Shown here: in pieces, positions 1 through 8,018 of the stretch
How positions within the stretch are numbered: the first letter of the stretch is position 1
Layout of the letters: each line of letters begins with the position of its first letter
Assembly (NCBI GenBank): GCA_902772455.1
Contig: CACYAW010000015.1
Span: forward strand, 1-33,002
DNA: 33,002 bases
Source: an uncultured Bacteroidales bacterium
GTDB lineage: Bacteria; Bacteroidota; Bacteroidia; Bacteroidales; Muribaculaceae
Direction of reading: 5' to 3'
The notes under the pieces: model-generated
Told to the model about the DNA's origin: nothing
Seen by the model: only the letters and a program-made list of their open reading frames with translations
Database searches by the model: none
Program-made: the position numbers and the translations under genes

Positions 1-1161
1 GGTGCGCTGGCCGTCCATCTCGGCAGTTACCGAGATGACACACTCGGCACCCACCTTGGTGGGATGGGCCACCCATCCGTCACCGCTCTTGGTGAGCGTA
101 CCGTTGGTCATCGTGGCGCTGATGCTGCCCTGAGGCACACCGGGCACAGCGATGCTGATGGGGTTGTTGATGCCGGCATAGAGCACATTCATCATCGTGG
201 CACTGATCGTAGCCAGCGGGTCAATGACGGTGTAGCTCGACTTGAACTCACGGCGTGTCACCGTTCCGTCACGTCCCAGCACTTCAATCCAGCCTGAATA
301 ATCATATTTTCCCGCCTTACCGGTACCCACCTCATAGATACCGCTATTATTGGACAGGACGTGTCCGTTGACATAGACGGTGGGACGCTGTGTGGTATCG
401 ATTGCAGCGAGCACGATTTGAGCTTTATACTTGGTGCCGCGCATGACGATGCGGGAATCGGGCACCACAAAGGCGTTCACCAGGTTCACACGCAGGTCAC
501 CCAGGTCAACGTTGGTAATCATCTGGTTCAGGACTTCACCCTCGGCATAGCGCACGTCGTTCTGCAGCTTGGTGAGCAACGTCACGGCAGCTATACAGGG
601 CATGTTGTCGAACATGGTCTCTTCCCAAGTCTTCTTCTGGTCGAGCTGCACGCCAGCGGTCTTGGGAGGCTGTGTCGAGAGGGCTGCTTCCAGGTTCTGG
701 CGCTTCTCGGGATCCTCGAGGAACGAGGTCACGAACTGACGGTACTGGTCGATGCGCGTTCTGAGCAGTTTGCCCTTGCCGCCCTGTGGAGATAGCATGA
801 CGACGCTAGCTGCCTCGGTGTTGTCACGGCTGCGGATGTTGTTCACATCGGCATCCTCGCCGTCGGCAGTGCGAACGATCTGAAGCTTAAGCGAGTCGAT
901 GTAGTTATAGAGTTTGTCGGTCTCCCCCACCACCTGCGTCGCCTTGTCCAACCAGACCTTGCCTTTCTCAGGGTTCTTCTCGTTGAAGGCCTGAAGTTCA
1001 GCATAGAGGCCCTGGTTACGCGCCGTGATGGTGCGGTTGGAGCGAGTCAGACCGTCCTGCACCTGGCTGAATCCGTTGAGCACGTCGCTGGAAACGTTCA
1101 GGGCAAGCATGGCCGTCAAGACGATGTACATGAGGTTAATCATCTTCTCTCGCGGCGACAT
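1..1161 (-). CDS. porM: T9SS periplasmic/inner-membrane protein PorM (GldM), partial
   Basis: Runs off the left edge, so only the first 387 residues are visible; family members are usually about 500 or more. After a very short cytoplasmic start (MSPREK) comes the single membrane helix with the family signature MINLMYIVLTAMLALNVSSD. A long periplasmic part follows. Its first section looks helical, and later comes the conserved stretch SATMMNVLYAGINNPISI (around residues 333-350). PorM/GldM dimers form the periplasmic shaft driven by PorL and coupled to the PorK/PorN ring. It lies 84 nt downstream of porL. The ATG at 1161 is the only canonical start. The frame stays open upstream as far as the porL stop, with coding-like residues but no ATG, GTG or TTG, so a slightly longer protein from a rare start codon cannot be excluded. 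Confidence 0.95.
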   Translation of the reverse strand, partial: MSPREKMINLMYIVLTAMLALNVSSDVLNGFSQVQDGLTRSNRTITARNQGLYAELQAFNEKNPEKGKVWLDKATQVVGETDKLYNYIDSLKLQIVRTADGEDADVNNIRSRDNTEAASVVMLSPQGGKGKLLRTRIDQYRQFVTSFLEDPEKRQNLEAALSTQPPKTAGVQLDQKKTWEETMFDNMPCIAAVTLLTKLQNDVRYAEGEVLNQMITNVDLGDLRVNLVNAFVVPDSRIVMRGTKYKAQIVLAAIDTTQRPTVYVNGHVLSNNSGIYEVGTGKAGKYDYSGWIEVLGRDGTVTRREFKSSYTVIDPLATISATMMNVLYAGINNPISIAVPGVPQGSISATMTNGTLTKSGDGWVAHPTKVGAECVISVTAEMDGQRT

Positions 1162-1245
1162 GCGGTTGACGCTCTTATTTTTTGAGGTTGCCTCGGTTAG
1201 AATAGGATTGATTTCGTTAATTGAAACACAGTTGCTGTGACGCGA

Positions 1246-2226
1246 TCAAGCGTCGTTGTCAGTGCTGTCGGGCTCTATGCCGGGCATACCGGGCATGGGG
1301 CGGTACATGTTCACGGTCATTGCCTTGACCATCTTCTCATACACGCTGTTCAACTGCTTCATGTAGCGTGCCATCTTCTCGGTCTCATCACAGTAGTGGG
1401 CGCTCTCGGCGGCACTCTTCTCATACATGTCGCGGATGTCCTTCAAGCCACGGTTGACGCGGTCGATGTTCTCGAGCTGTGACGAGATGCTCTTGAGCTG
1501 AATCTCGTAGATGGTGTTCAAGCCGCTGATATTGTGGTTGAGGGCCTGCATCTGGTCCACATAGCCCGTTGAGCTCTCGGTGATGTTCTGGCTGTTGTTG
1601 GTGATGGCACGATAGCTGCCCAGCAATGTCTCGCTCACCTCGTTCAGGGCACTTGTAGTGGCCTGCAGCTTCTGCATCTGCTCGCTGATACCGGCCATCT
1701 GGCTCAGGTACTGCTGAGTGGCGTCGGTCAGCTCGGCCATGCGTGAGAGCTGGTCGCTTGCAGCGGCCATCTTGGCGATGCTCTCGCTCAGCGACAGGGT
1801 ATCCTCCTCGCTCAGGTTCACACCCTGGGGCAGTCCCACGGCGTTCTTGGCATCAGAGACGCTGACATTGATCTCACCACCTTCATATCCCTCGCCGTTG
1901 CCACCAGCACCGCCAATGAAGATACCGCCACCGGTATTGAAGTCAGGACGGTCTTCGGGGTTCTGGCTGGCGAGCACGGGGAAGACTTCCTCCCAGTGAT
2001 ATTCCTTCTCGGGCTTGTCAAATGCTGTGAGCACGAACATGAGCACCTCGGTACCCATACCGACACTGAGCAGCAGGTTACCCAACGGCATGTGCAGAAT
2101 CTTGAACAGTGCACCCAAGATCACGATGGCCGCACCAATACTATAGGCAAAGTTGAAAAACCGCTGGCCGCTGTCACTCTTCAGGAATCGGCCTGCTTTC
2201 TTTTTATATCTCTTGATTTTACCCAT
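1246..2226 (-). CDS. porL: T9SS inner-membrane motor protein PorL (GldL)
   Basis: 326 aa. A basic N-terminus is followed by two membrane helices (about residues 25-44 and 50-68) carrying the family motif GALFKILHMPLGN. Glu60 lies in the second helix (motif GMGTEVLMF) and matches the helix-2 glutamate implicated in proton use by GldL/PorL. The rest is a cytoplasmic, largely coiled-coil region, preceded by a Gly-rich linker (about residues 98-115). Known role of the family: with PorM it forms the proton-motive-force-driven motor that energises T9SS secretion (and gliding where present). It sits between porK and porM on the same strand, as in other Bacteroidetes. The C-terminus is Pro/Met-rich and acidic. 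Confidence 0.96.
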   Translation of the reverse strand: MGKIKRYKKKAGRFLKSDSGQRFFNFAYSIGAAIVILGALFKILHMPLGNLLLSVGMGTEVLMFVLTAFDKPEKEYHWEEVFPVLASQNPEDRPDFNTGGGIFIGGAGGNGEGYEGGEINVSVSDAKNAVGLPQGVNLSEEDTLSLSESIAKMAAASDQLSRMAELTDATQQYLSQMAGISEQMQKLQATTSALNEVSETLLGSYRAITNNSQNITESSTGYVDQMQALNHNISGLNTIYEIQLKSISSQLENIDRVNRGLKDIRDMYEKSAAESAHYCDETEKMARYMKQLNSVYEKMVKAMTVNMYRPMPGMPGIEPDSTDNDA

Positions 2227-2290
2227 TGTTGCTTGAACTTATAAAAATGAGTGTGATGATTTGTTGTCTTGTTATACTATTGTTCGGGCT

Positions 2291-3733
2291 TTAGTCCTTG
2301 CAGCAGTTCTTGCGGCGGCCCTTAACCAGGCCCACCTTGGAGCGCACGCAGCGGAATCCGATGTAGCTCCTCTGCTCGTTCTGGTACTCCCACATGCGCA
2401 GGTCGGAACGCAGGTTGTGAACGACATCCTTCCATGAACCGCCTCGCACGATCTTGCGCGACATCTTGTAGGGATCCTCCTGAGCCACATAGTAGCGATA
2501 CTCGGGATTGATGTCATCGGTCATGCGGTCGATGCTCTCGGTATAGGCGGTAGAGGTCCACTCGCTCACGTTACCGGCCATGTCATACAGGCCGTAGTCG
2601 TTGGGCTCATAGGTGCCCACGGGTGACGAGATAATGTAACCGTCCTTGACGTAGTTGCCCTCGTCGGGCTTGAAGTTGGCATAGAAACAGCCCTCATCCA
2701 CCGTCAGGGGCAGGTCACCGTCCCAGGGGTACTTGTTCATGTTCTTGCCGGCACGGGCAGCAAACTCCCACTCGGCCTCGGTGGGGAGACGGAAGGGCTC
2801 TACATAGATGCCCTGGCTTCCCAACGACTTCTTGAGGAACTCGGTGCGCCAGTGGCAGAAGGCGTTGGCCTGCTCCCAGCTCACACCCACAACGGGATAG
2901 TTGTTATAGTTGCCGTTGGCGAAGTACATGCGCACATAGGGCTCCTGGTAAGCGTTCTCAAAATCATTGACCCAGCACGTCGTGTCAGGGTAGATGTTGA
3001 CGATATAGGTATTCAGGAAATCATAGTCGCTCTGCAAGGCACGCGTTACGGTCTGGCGTATGATTCGTCCATCGTCGTCAATATAGGCAGTATCCTTGCT
3101 GATGGTGGGCGCCGTCATGTCCACCTCATGGTCGGTGTTGTAGTCGCGACGGGTGGGATCAAAACGATGCCTGCGTTTAGCGGCCTCGGTAAGGTTATAG
3201 ACCTCATAGCGGTAGTTCATCTGCGATGCGTCCAGTTCCTTCACGCCAGTGATGGGGTTGATGCGATAGACGCTCTCGATGGCACGCTCCTCGTCCTCGC
3301 TGGGATTCTTCCAGGGGATACTCTTGCTCCAGTCGAGATGGGGAGTAACGGGGTTACCCTCCTTGTCCTCCTCGATCTTAAACTCCTCGTTGCCGCCATA
3401 GGCGGGATCGGCCAGGCGCTCACGGATGATCGAGTCGCGCACCCAATAGACAAACTGCTTGTACTTGGAATTGCTCACTTCCATCTCGTCCATCCAGAAG
3501 GCGTCCACCGAGATGCCGTGTGCCGTCGAGTCGATACCCCAGATGGAGTCACGCTCATTGGGACCCTCGCGCATCGAGCCAACGTCAACGAGCACCATGC
3601 CATAAGGGGTGGTCTCGTTAAATACCATAGCGCCGACGCCGGTGACTTCACCGCCGCTGGTGCCTCCCTTGCGCATCGATCCGCAGGACACAGTCGCCAC
3701 AGCGACCAACAGTATCAATAATAGTTTCTTCAT
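2291..3733 (-). CDS. porK: T9SS outer-membrane-ring lipoprotein PorK (GldK)
   Basis: 480 aa with a lipoprotein signal peptide (hydrophobic segment, then lipobox ATVSC; predicted lipidated Cys17). The mature part is a formylglycine-generating-enzyme/SUMF1-like fold. Visible motifs are FRLPTEAEWEFAARAG, GNVSEWTSTAY, IVRGGSWKD and YIGFRCVRS. In the T9SS this fold is structural: PorK pairs with PorN in a periplasmic ring attached to the outer membrane. The gene starts 4 nt after porP ends, so the two are probably cotranscribed and translationally coupled; porL follows 64 nt later. porN, usually next after porM, would lie beyond the left edge. Confidence 0.96.
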   Translation of the reverse strand: MKKLLLILLVAVATVSCGSMRKGGTSGGEVTGVGAMVFNETTPYGMVLVDVGSMREGPNERDSIWGIDSTAHGISVDAFWMDEMEVSNSKYKQFVYWVRDSIIRERLADPAYGGNEEFKIEEDKEGNPVTPHLDWSKSIPWKNPSEDEERAIESVYRINPITGVKELDASQMNYRYEVYNLTEAAKRRHRFDPTRRDYNTDHEVDMTAPTISKDTAYIDDDGRIIRQTVTRALQSDYDFLNTYIVNIYPDTTCWVNDFENAYQEPYVRMYFANGNYNNYPVVGVSWEQANAFCHWRTEFLKKSLGSQGIYVEPFRLPTEAEWEFAARAGKNMNKYPWDGDLPLTVDEGCFYANFKPDEGNYVKDGYIISSPVGTYEPNDYGLYDMAGNVSEWTSTAYTESIDRMTDDINPEYRYYVAQEDPYKMSRKIVRGGSWKDVVHNLRSDLRMWEYQNEQRSYIGFRCVRSKVGLVKGRRKNCCKD

Positions 3734-3737
3734 ATTC

Positions 3738-4739
3738 TTACATTAAGCGTACGCTTTTTTGTTTATTCTTATTTTTCTCCCTCGTGTCCAACTTGACGTG
3801 ATAGGTCACAAATACCTCGTGGCTACCGATTGTCACCTTGCTAATAGGCGTAACAGGATAGTCATAGGCATATCCGATGAACGCATCCTTGAGATTCACG
3901 CCGATGAACGCTGTGACTGCATCTTTATAGCGGTAACCCGCACCGATGCTGAGCATTCGGTTGTAACGCAATCTCGCCGCCACCTCGGCTGTCCAGAAGT
4001 TCTTGGTCAGTGCAAACATTCCCGAGGGCTGTATTTCAAATAACGTATTATTGATTGGAATATTGCCACCAGCCATAAAATAATATGAGCGCCTGACATC
4101 GAACTCATAAACGTCAATGGCCTCACGTGTGGCTTTCAGTTCAATAGTGGGGGAAGTCACGTGAGTTACCGAAAGGCTGACCCAAAACCTGGGATGCGTG
4201 TAATAGACACCCACGTTAGCATCAAAGACGGTTCCTGATACATCATTAGTGGGAACGTCACTAGCACTAGAGGCACCTATGGAGTCTGAAGCTTGATCGG
4301 AAGCACTTGGAGGTTGTGCTTCACCACCGCGGAAGGTCTGGGAGAAAACACCAGGCTGGATACCCACACTCAAGTATCCCTTGCCTATCTTGCGTTTCCA
4401 TGACAGCTGGGCGCCGATGCGTGTGTTGGTAAACAGACCCATGCGCTCATACTCGGCCTTGGCGCCCACGCCCAACTTCACGTCCAGCAACTTATAGGGC
4501 ATGTCGGCAGAGAAGTAAACCGTCGTGGGCGAGCGCTTGAATTCCACCCATTGCATGCGGCTGCCCACATTAAGCCTAATGGCATTCAGCTCGCCAGCCA
4601 CGGCGGGATTGTAATAGCTCTGTCCCATCCAGAAGTGTGAGAACGATGCATCGACCTGTGCATGTGCGCCAAAAGCCACAACGGCACACAACAGTGCCGC
4701 AGCTAACAGGTGACGTATTTCGTTAAACTTCATTCTCAT
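3738..4739 (-). CDS. porP: T9SS outer-membrane protein PorP/SprF family
   Basis: 333 aa with a Sec signal peptide ending near AFGAHAQ. The mature N-terminus has the PorP/SprF signature: aromatic residues followed by YNPAVAGE, then a segment like RMQWVEF. Alternating hydrophobic and polar strands to the C-terminus suggest an outer-membrane beta-barrel. A Ser/Ala-rich insertion with SDQASDS (about residues 145-165) looks like a loop. Two ATGs, at 4739 and two codons later, are both usable; the longer one is given. PorP is a structural T9SS outer-membrane component, and the order porP-porK-porL-porM matches the classical cluster. It follows porT after 9 nt. Confidence 0.93.
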   Translation of the reverse strand: MRMKFNEIRHLLAAALLCAVVAFGAHAQVDASFSHFWMGQSYYNPAVAGELNAIRLNVGSRMQWVEFKRSPTTVYFSADMPYKLLDVKLGVGAKAEYERMGLFTNTRIGAQLSWKRKIGKGYLSVGIQPGVFSQTFRGGEAQPPSASDQASDSIGASSASDVPTNDVSGTVFDANVGVYYTHPRFWVSLSVTHVTSPTIELKATREAIDVYEFDVRRSYYFMAGGNIPINNTLFEIQPSGMFALTKNFWTAEVAARLRYNRMLSIGAGYRYKDAVTAFIGVNLKDAFIGYAYDYPVTPISKVTIGSHEVFVTYHVKLDTREKNKNKQKSVRLM

Positions 4740-4748
4740 TCCATATTG

Positions 4749-5504
4749 TTATTCAAAGAAGAACGTGACAACAACCATATTACTGGAGATCTTGCTCACA
4801 CTCTGTGTGAATAATTTGTTCACTTCCTCTTCTTCTTCCAGGTCAGGGCGGTTGCGGTCCAACAGGTTCTTCAAGCCAAAGCAGAACTTGATTTCGGGGC
4901 ACAGCTTGAAAAACGGCATGTAGAAGTCACATCCCATGCCCACGGTGAACATCAGGTCAGCATCCTTGAGCTTGAGTTGCTCGCTTCGGTCCTTAGCCAA
5001 GTCATGGGCATACATCACCCCGGTTGTGAAATAGGGGCGCATGTTGTGGTAACGCTTGGCGCTCATTTTCAAGTCGATGGGAAGCACGATATAGGTGGAC
5101 TTGACGTTCTGGTTCTGCTTATAGTGGTCCTGATTCGACCAATCGGCACTGCCCCTGTGATTCAGGTAGCGGATCACCTTGTTTCCAAAGTACAGGCCCG
5201 GTGAAACTCTCAGGTTAAAGTGGTCGGCAATGCGGTAATCGGCCAGCACGTTCACGCTGAAACCCGGCGAATGTGCAGGGACATCGGCATACCACTCAAA
5301 CCTGCCATCATCAGAGACCATGCCGTTGTTGGTAATGGCAAGATTCTGAAAATTCATACCCACCGAGAAGCCGAAGTGTATCGGCTTGACATCGGCATAG
5401 GGGCGATTCAATATCATGTCATTGTCCTGGGCGTGTGCCACAGCAACGCCCACCAACAACAGCATCATTACACAAGCGATATGTCTGAGCTTAGTCAGTT
5501 TCAT
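4749..5504 (-). CDS. porT: T9SS outer-membrane protein PorT
   Basis: 251 aa with a signal peptide ending VAHAQD. The mature N-terminus (NRPYADVKPIHFGFSVGMNF) strongly resembles PorT/SprT proteins. The rest has beta-barrel-like strands, for example FNLRVSPGLYFG, and ends VVVTFFFE with a terminal aromatic residue, as usual for outer-membrane barrels. An acidic Glu run (about residues 223-227) lies in a predicted loop. PorT is required for T9SS function in Porphyromonas gingivalis, where as I recall it is encoded apart from porPKLMN; here it is the first gene of that run. The general 'PorT-family beta-barrel' label is certain; identity with true PorT rests on the N-terminal motif and the context. 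Confidence 0.85.
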   Translation of the reverse strand: MKLTKLRHIACVMMLLLVGVAVAHAQDNDMILNRPYADVKPIHFGFSVGMNFQNLAITNNGMVSDDGRFEWYADVPAHSPGFSVNVLADYRIADHFNLRVSPGLYFGNKVIRYLNHRGSADWSNQDHYKQNQNVKSTYIVLPIDLKMSAKRYHNMRPYFTTGVMYAHDLAKDRSEQLKLKDADLMFTVGMGCDFYMPFFKLCPEIKFCFGLKNLLDRNRPDLEEEEEVNKLFTQSVSKISSNMVVVTFFFE

Positions 5505-5518
5505 TTATCCAAATAACG

Positions 5519-5549
5519 CAATTTTAATCCCAATATTGCGCAAAATCAA
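5519..5549 (-). promoter_or_regulatory. Candidate promoter of the T9SS operon
   Basis: On the minus strand there is a TTG (5549-5547), a 20-nt spacer and TAAAATTG (5526-5519). This matches the Bacteroidetes sigma-ABfr pattern (TTG, 19-21 nt, TAnnTTTG) with one mismatch in the -7 element. Transcription would start about 10 nt before the porT ATG, giving a very short leader. Confidence 0.45.
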
Positions 5550-5609
5550 AAAAACTGTCCCGATAACGCGATTTCACATTAAATTTTAGGCTTCAAGGAT
5601 AATTGGTTC

Positions 5610-6659
5610 TCAGTTTTTGGCCATCAGTCTATTGATGGGACGGGTGAAGCATCGGTTGACCACCCAGGCGATGACGATGCCCAGAGGAATGATCATCCAC
5701 GGCAACAGGCTGTAGGGGTCGATTCCCAATTGCGGGAGTCCCACAGATCCCAACACGGGAGCTAACAAGTAATTGTAAACGAGTGCTGCCAGGTTCTGCA
5801 TCATGAACAGTTCGAAGCAAACGCCGCCAATCCATTGCAGGGGACGTGAAGCCATCAGCTTGCCGACATATCCCTCGCGTTTGTCATACAGGTAGCAGAC
5901 CATAATCAGCAGAGCCATAGGAATCCACCAGATGACGGTGTCACTCCAGGGGCGCACACCAGGATAGGCGCCATGCACCATCACAGCCAGCGAGAGCACA
6001 GCGACAGCCACCAGCTCGGCATCAATGCCGTTATCGCTCTTGCCAATGACAGGTAACCGCTTGACCACCTGGCACAAGTGGGGCAATGTCATGCCAATGA
6101 GGAAGTCGATGAGACGCATGGGCGGGAACACGTATAGCGCCGTACGGCTGTAGTCGTCGGTACCGGCCAAGATGAGGATGGCGACAATCGACAGCAGGGC
6201 CAATATCGCCAACTTGTGCCGCAGCCTCAACGGCAGGAACCAGTGTGCCAGCATGGGGTAACACAGGTAGCAGAAGAGCAACGCCCCCAGGAACCATGAT
6301 ACCTTCACGTAAGAGTAATAGACCGGATAGGTGAGCGACCAGCAATGCAGCAGTGAGGCATTGAGCGTCAGTGTAAGGGGCTCGATGACCAACGTGCCCA
6401 ACAGTGCCGAGGCCACCAGCCACAAGGCGAGAGTGAGCCAGTGCAGGGGGTAGATGCGCAACATGCGACGCCACACAAACGAGCGGTAAGACTTGCCATC
6501 CAGCTCAGCAAACGGGTATTTCAACGAGAGCAGGAAGCCACTTGACATAAAAAAGAAGCAAACGCCCAGACTCATCATGTCCAACTGATCCAAGCCCATA
6601 TGATGCAGGATGATCAGTAGGATAAAAAACACACGCCAACCGGTTATTGATTTGATCAT
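5610..6659 (-). CDS. Acyltransferase-3 family membrane protein (first of a tandem pair)
   Basis: 349 aa with about ten hydrophobic segments. The N-terminus MIKSITGWRVFFILLIILHH contains the R/H-type start of acyltransferase-3 (OafA/OatA-like) proteins, followed by GVCFFFMSSGFLLS. Such proteins O-acetylate or otherwise acylate glycans on the periplasmic side, using a cytoplasmic acyl donor. The protein is clearly paralogous to the next gene upstream (same start pattern, both with LYPLHWL and SRPLQW motifs). It lies between the T9SS operon and the polysaccharide genes, so modification of surface glycan is a reasonable inference; the substrate cannot be read from sequence. Confidence 0.88.
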   Translation of the reverse strand: MIKSITGWRVFFILLIILHHMGLDQLDMMSLGVCFFFMSSGFLLSLKYPFAELDGKSYRSFVWRRMLRIYPLHWLTLALWLVASALLGTLVIEPLTLTLNASLLHCWSLTYPVYYSYVKVSWFLGALLFCYLCYPMLAHWFLPLRLRHKLAILALLSIVAILILAGTDDYSRTALYVFPPMRLIDFLIGMTLPHLCQVVKRLPVIGKSDNGIDAELVAVAVLSLAVMVHGAYPGVRPWSDTVIWWIPMALLIMVCYLYDKREGYVGKLMASRPLQWIGGVCFELFMMQNLAALVYNYLLAPVLGSVGLPQLGIDPYSLLPWMIIPLGIVIAWVVNRCFTRPINRLMAKN

Positions 6660-6660
6660 A

Positions 6661-6688
6661 TTTTAGTTTTTAGTTGTTAGTCTTTAGT
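6661..6688. repeat. Short tandem repeat, four 7-nt units (nnTTAGT)
   Basis: Four consecutive 7-nt units between the two acyltransferase genes: TTTTAGT, TTTTAGT, TGTTAGT and CTTTAGT. It ends almost at the start codon of the downstream gene (ATG at 6659, minus strand), so it forms that gene's upstream region. A similar 7-nt array with a different sequence occurs at 23528-23555. Confidence 0.75.
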
Positions 6689-6736
6689 TGTCGGCTATCT
6701 GGTTTAAGCCTTTGTTTTTGAATGGGTTGATGACCC

Positions 6737-7780
6737 TTATTTGAACCTTTTCTTTACTGCTGAGGTGAGGGGACGGGTGAAGAGACGGTTGACTGCCCAC
6801 GCCAGCGGCAACAGCAGCGCCATCACCATCCAGGCGTATTGGTCATAGATGTCCCAACCCAGGTGGCCAGCCGCAGGAGCAACCACAAAGCCGAACAGAC
6901 GAAATGCCACAAACTGCAGCACAAACACCTCAAAGCTGATGCTTCCCAGCCACTGCAACGGGCGGCTCAGCAGCACCCGGCCAATAGCCCCTTCCTGGCC
7001 ATTGAGCCATGCCAATGCCGTCAAGAGGGCCCCTTGAGGCAACAGCCACAAGACATCGTCCTCCCATGGACGCAACCAGGTCTTGGTCATATTGACAGCG
7101 ATGAATCCCGCCAGCAGGAGGAGCACCATCACTTCGATGAATGTGGCCGTTTGGTAGCCCACACGCGGCCACCGCTCGCGCAGCACCCGATACAGGTGGA
7201 AAAGGGTTATACCCACCACCAGGTCCACGACATGTGACAACGGGTTGACAAACACCGCCTCACGCCCTGGGATATCAAGCGGCAGCATGATGGCCCCCAG
7301 GATAACAGCGAGGGCGATTCCAAGAATCAACTTGTACCGTAGCCTGCAACGGCCCAACCAGCGCATCACCAGCGGATAGATGCAGTAACAGAACAGCAAA
7401 GCGCTCATGTACCAGGCCACAGGATTAAGGCCATAGTGGACATCGTGCACAGGTGACCATGCATGCAACAGCAAGGCACTCAAGGCCGTAGCGCTCCAGT
7501 CGATATGGGCGACATAGAGCGTGCTGGCGATGAGAATCAACAGCGCCAGCCCCAGCCAGTGCAGCGGATAGAGCCGCAAGGCGTGCCCTGCGACAAAGCG
7601 GCAATAGGCACGGGGCTCCAGGCGTTGAAACGGATGCCGCATGGCGAGCAAAAATGCGCTGGACAGGAAGAAAAACGTCACACCCGACACGGCGACGTTG
7701 TAGATCCACGCCACATCACAATGGAACAGCACCACGGCAAGCGCCATGAGTCCACGCCATGAGTTGATTGTTTTAATCAT
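6737..7780 (-). CDS. Acyltransferase-3 family membrane protein (second of a tandem pair)
   Basis: 347 aa from the ATG at 7780 (MIKTINSWRGLMALAVVLFH), which aligns with the start of its paralogue. An in-frame TTG at 7834 would add 18 residues, but it lies upstream of a good -7 promoter element, so the ATG is preferred. Shared features with the neighbour are GVTFFFLSSAFLLA, LYPLHWLGLAL and SRPLQWLGS, with many membrane helices. It probably acylates a periplasmic or surface glycan. It runs toward the first acyltransferase with a 77-nt gap, and divergently from the wzx operon, so one intergenic region may control both directions. Confidence 0.88.
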   Translation of the reverse strand: MIKTINSWRGLMALAVVLFHCDVAWIYNVAVSGVTFFFLSSAFLLAMRHPFQRLEPRAYCRFVAGHALRLYPLHWLGLALLILIASTLYVAHIDWSATALSALLLHAWSPVHDVHYGLNPVAWYMSALLFCYCIYPLVMRWLGRCRLRYKLILGIALAVILGAIMLPLDIPGREAVFVNPLSHVVDLVVGITLFHLYRVLRERWPRVGYQTATFIEVMVLLLLAGFIAVNMTKTWLRPWEDDVLWLLPQGALLTALAWLNGQEGAIGRVLLSRPLQWLGSISFEVFVLQFVAFRLFGFVVAPAAGHLGWDIYDQYAWMVMALLLPLAWAVNRLFTRPLTSAVKKRFK

Positions 7781-7819
7781 CAGACCAGCGACCGTTTCAG
7801 GGCTCTTGAAAAAGTGATG

Positions 7820-7827
7820 CGAAATTA
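7820..7827 (-). promoter_or_regulatory. -7 promoter element (TAATTTCG) for the acyltransferase pair
   Basis: Minus-strand TAATTTCG preceded by TTTG fits TAnnTTTG with one change. It lies about 40 nt upstream of the ATG at 7780. No TTG is seen at the ideal -33 distance. It supports the 7780 start over the longer TTG-initiated frame. Confidence 0.45.
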
Positions 7828-7919
7828 CAAACAATTGGCGAAAGAACGTCTAAAAAAGCAAAATAATTGCACGAACAAGGCCCCAGCCCATCTATTCAAA
7901 CAGGCAAAACAGTGCTTGA

Positions 7920-7949
7920 TTTTCACATTTATTTTCAACTTTGTGAAAA
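7920..7949. repeat. Inverted repeat in the divergent acyltransferase/wzx promoter region
   Basis: TTTTCACA (7920-7927) and TGTGAAAA (7942-7949) are perfect 8-bp inverted arms with a 14-nt spacer. The dyad lies about 50 nt before the wzx -7 box. It could be an operator for a dimeric regulator or an RNA hairpin. A second possible promoter (TTG at 7916, CAACTTTG at 7936-7943, 17-nt spacing) overlaps it. Confidence 0.5.
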
Positions 7950-7999
7950 GAAAAATCGAATTCTTTATACTAGGGACGCAAAGAAACCGTTTTTTTATA

Positions 8000-8007
8000 T
8001 AATTTTG
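8000..8007 (+). promoter_or_regulatory. -7 promoter element (TAATTTTG) of the wzx-wza-wzc-wzy block
   Basis: Perfect TAnnTTTG element. It ends only 11 nt before the wzx ATG at 8019, so the transcript would be nearly leaderless. No clear TTG is present at the -33 position. Confidence 0.5.
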
Positions 8008-8018
8008 CAGCCGCAAAA

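Noticed and set aside
2852-3721. 289-codon plus-strand frame opposite porK
   Set aside because: porK motifs are intact on the minus strand; the plus frame is a shadow.
7781-7834. TTG start for the second acyltransferase
   Set aside because: The -7 promoter box lies inside this stretch, and the ATG at 7780 aligns with the paralogue.
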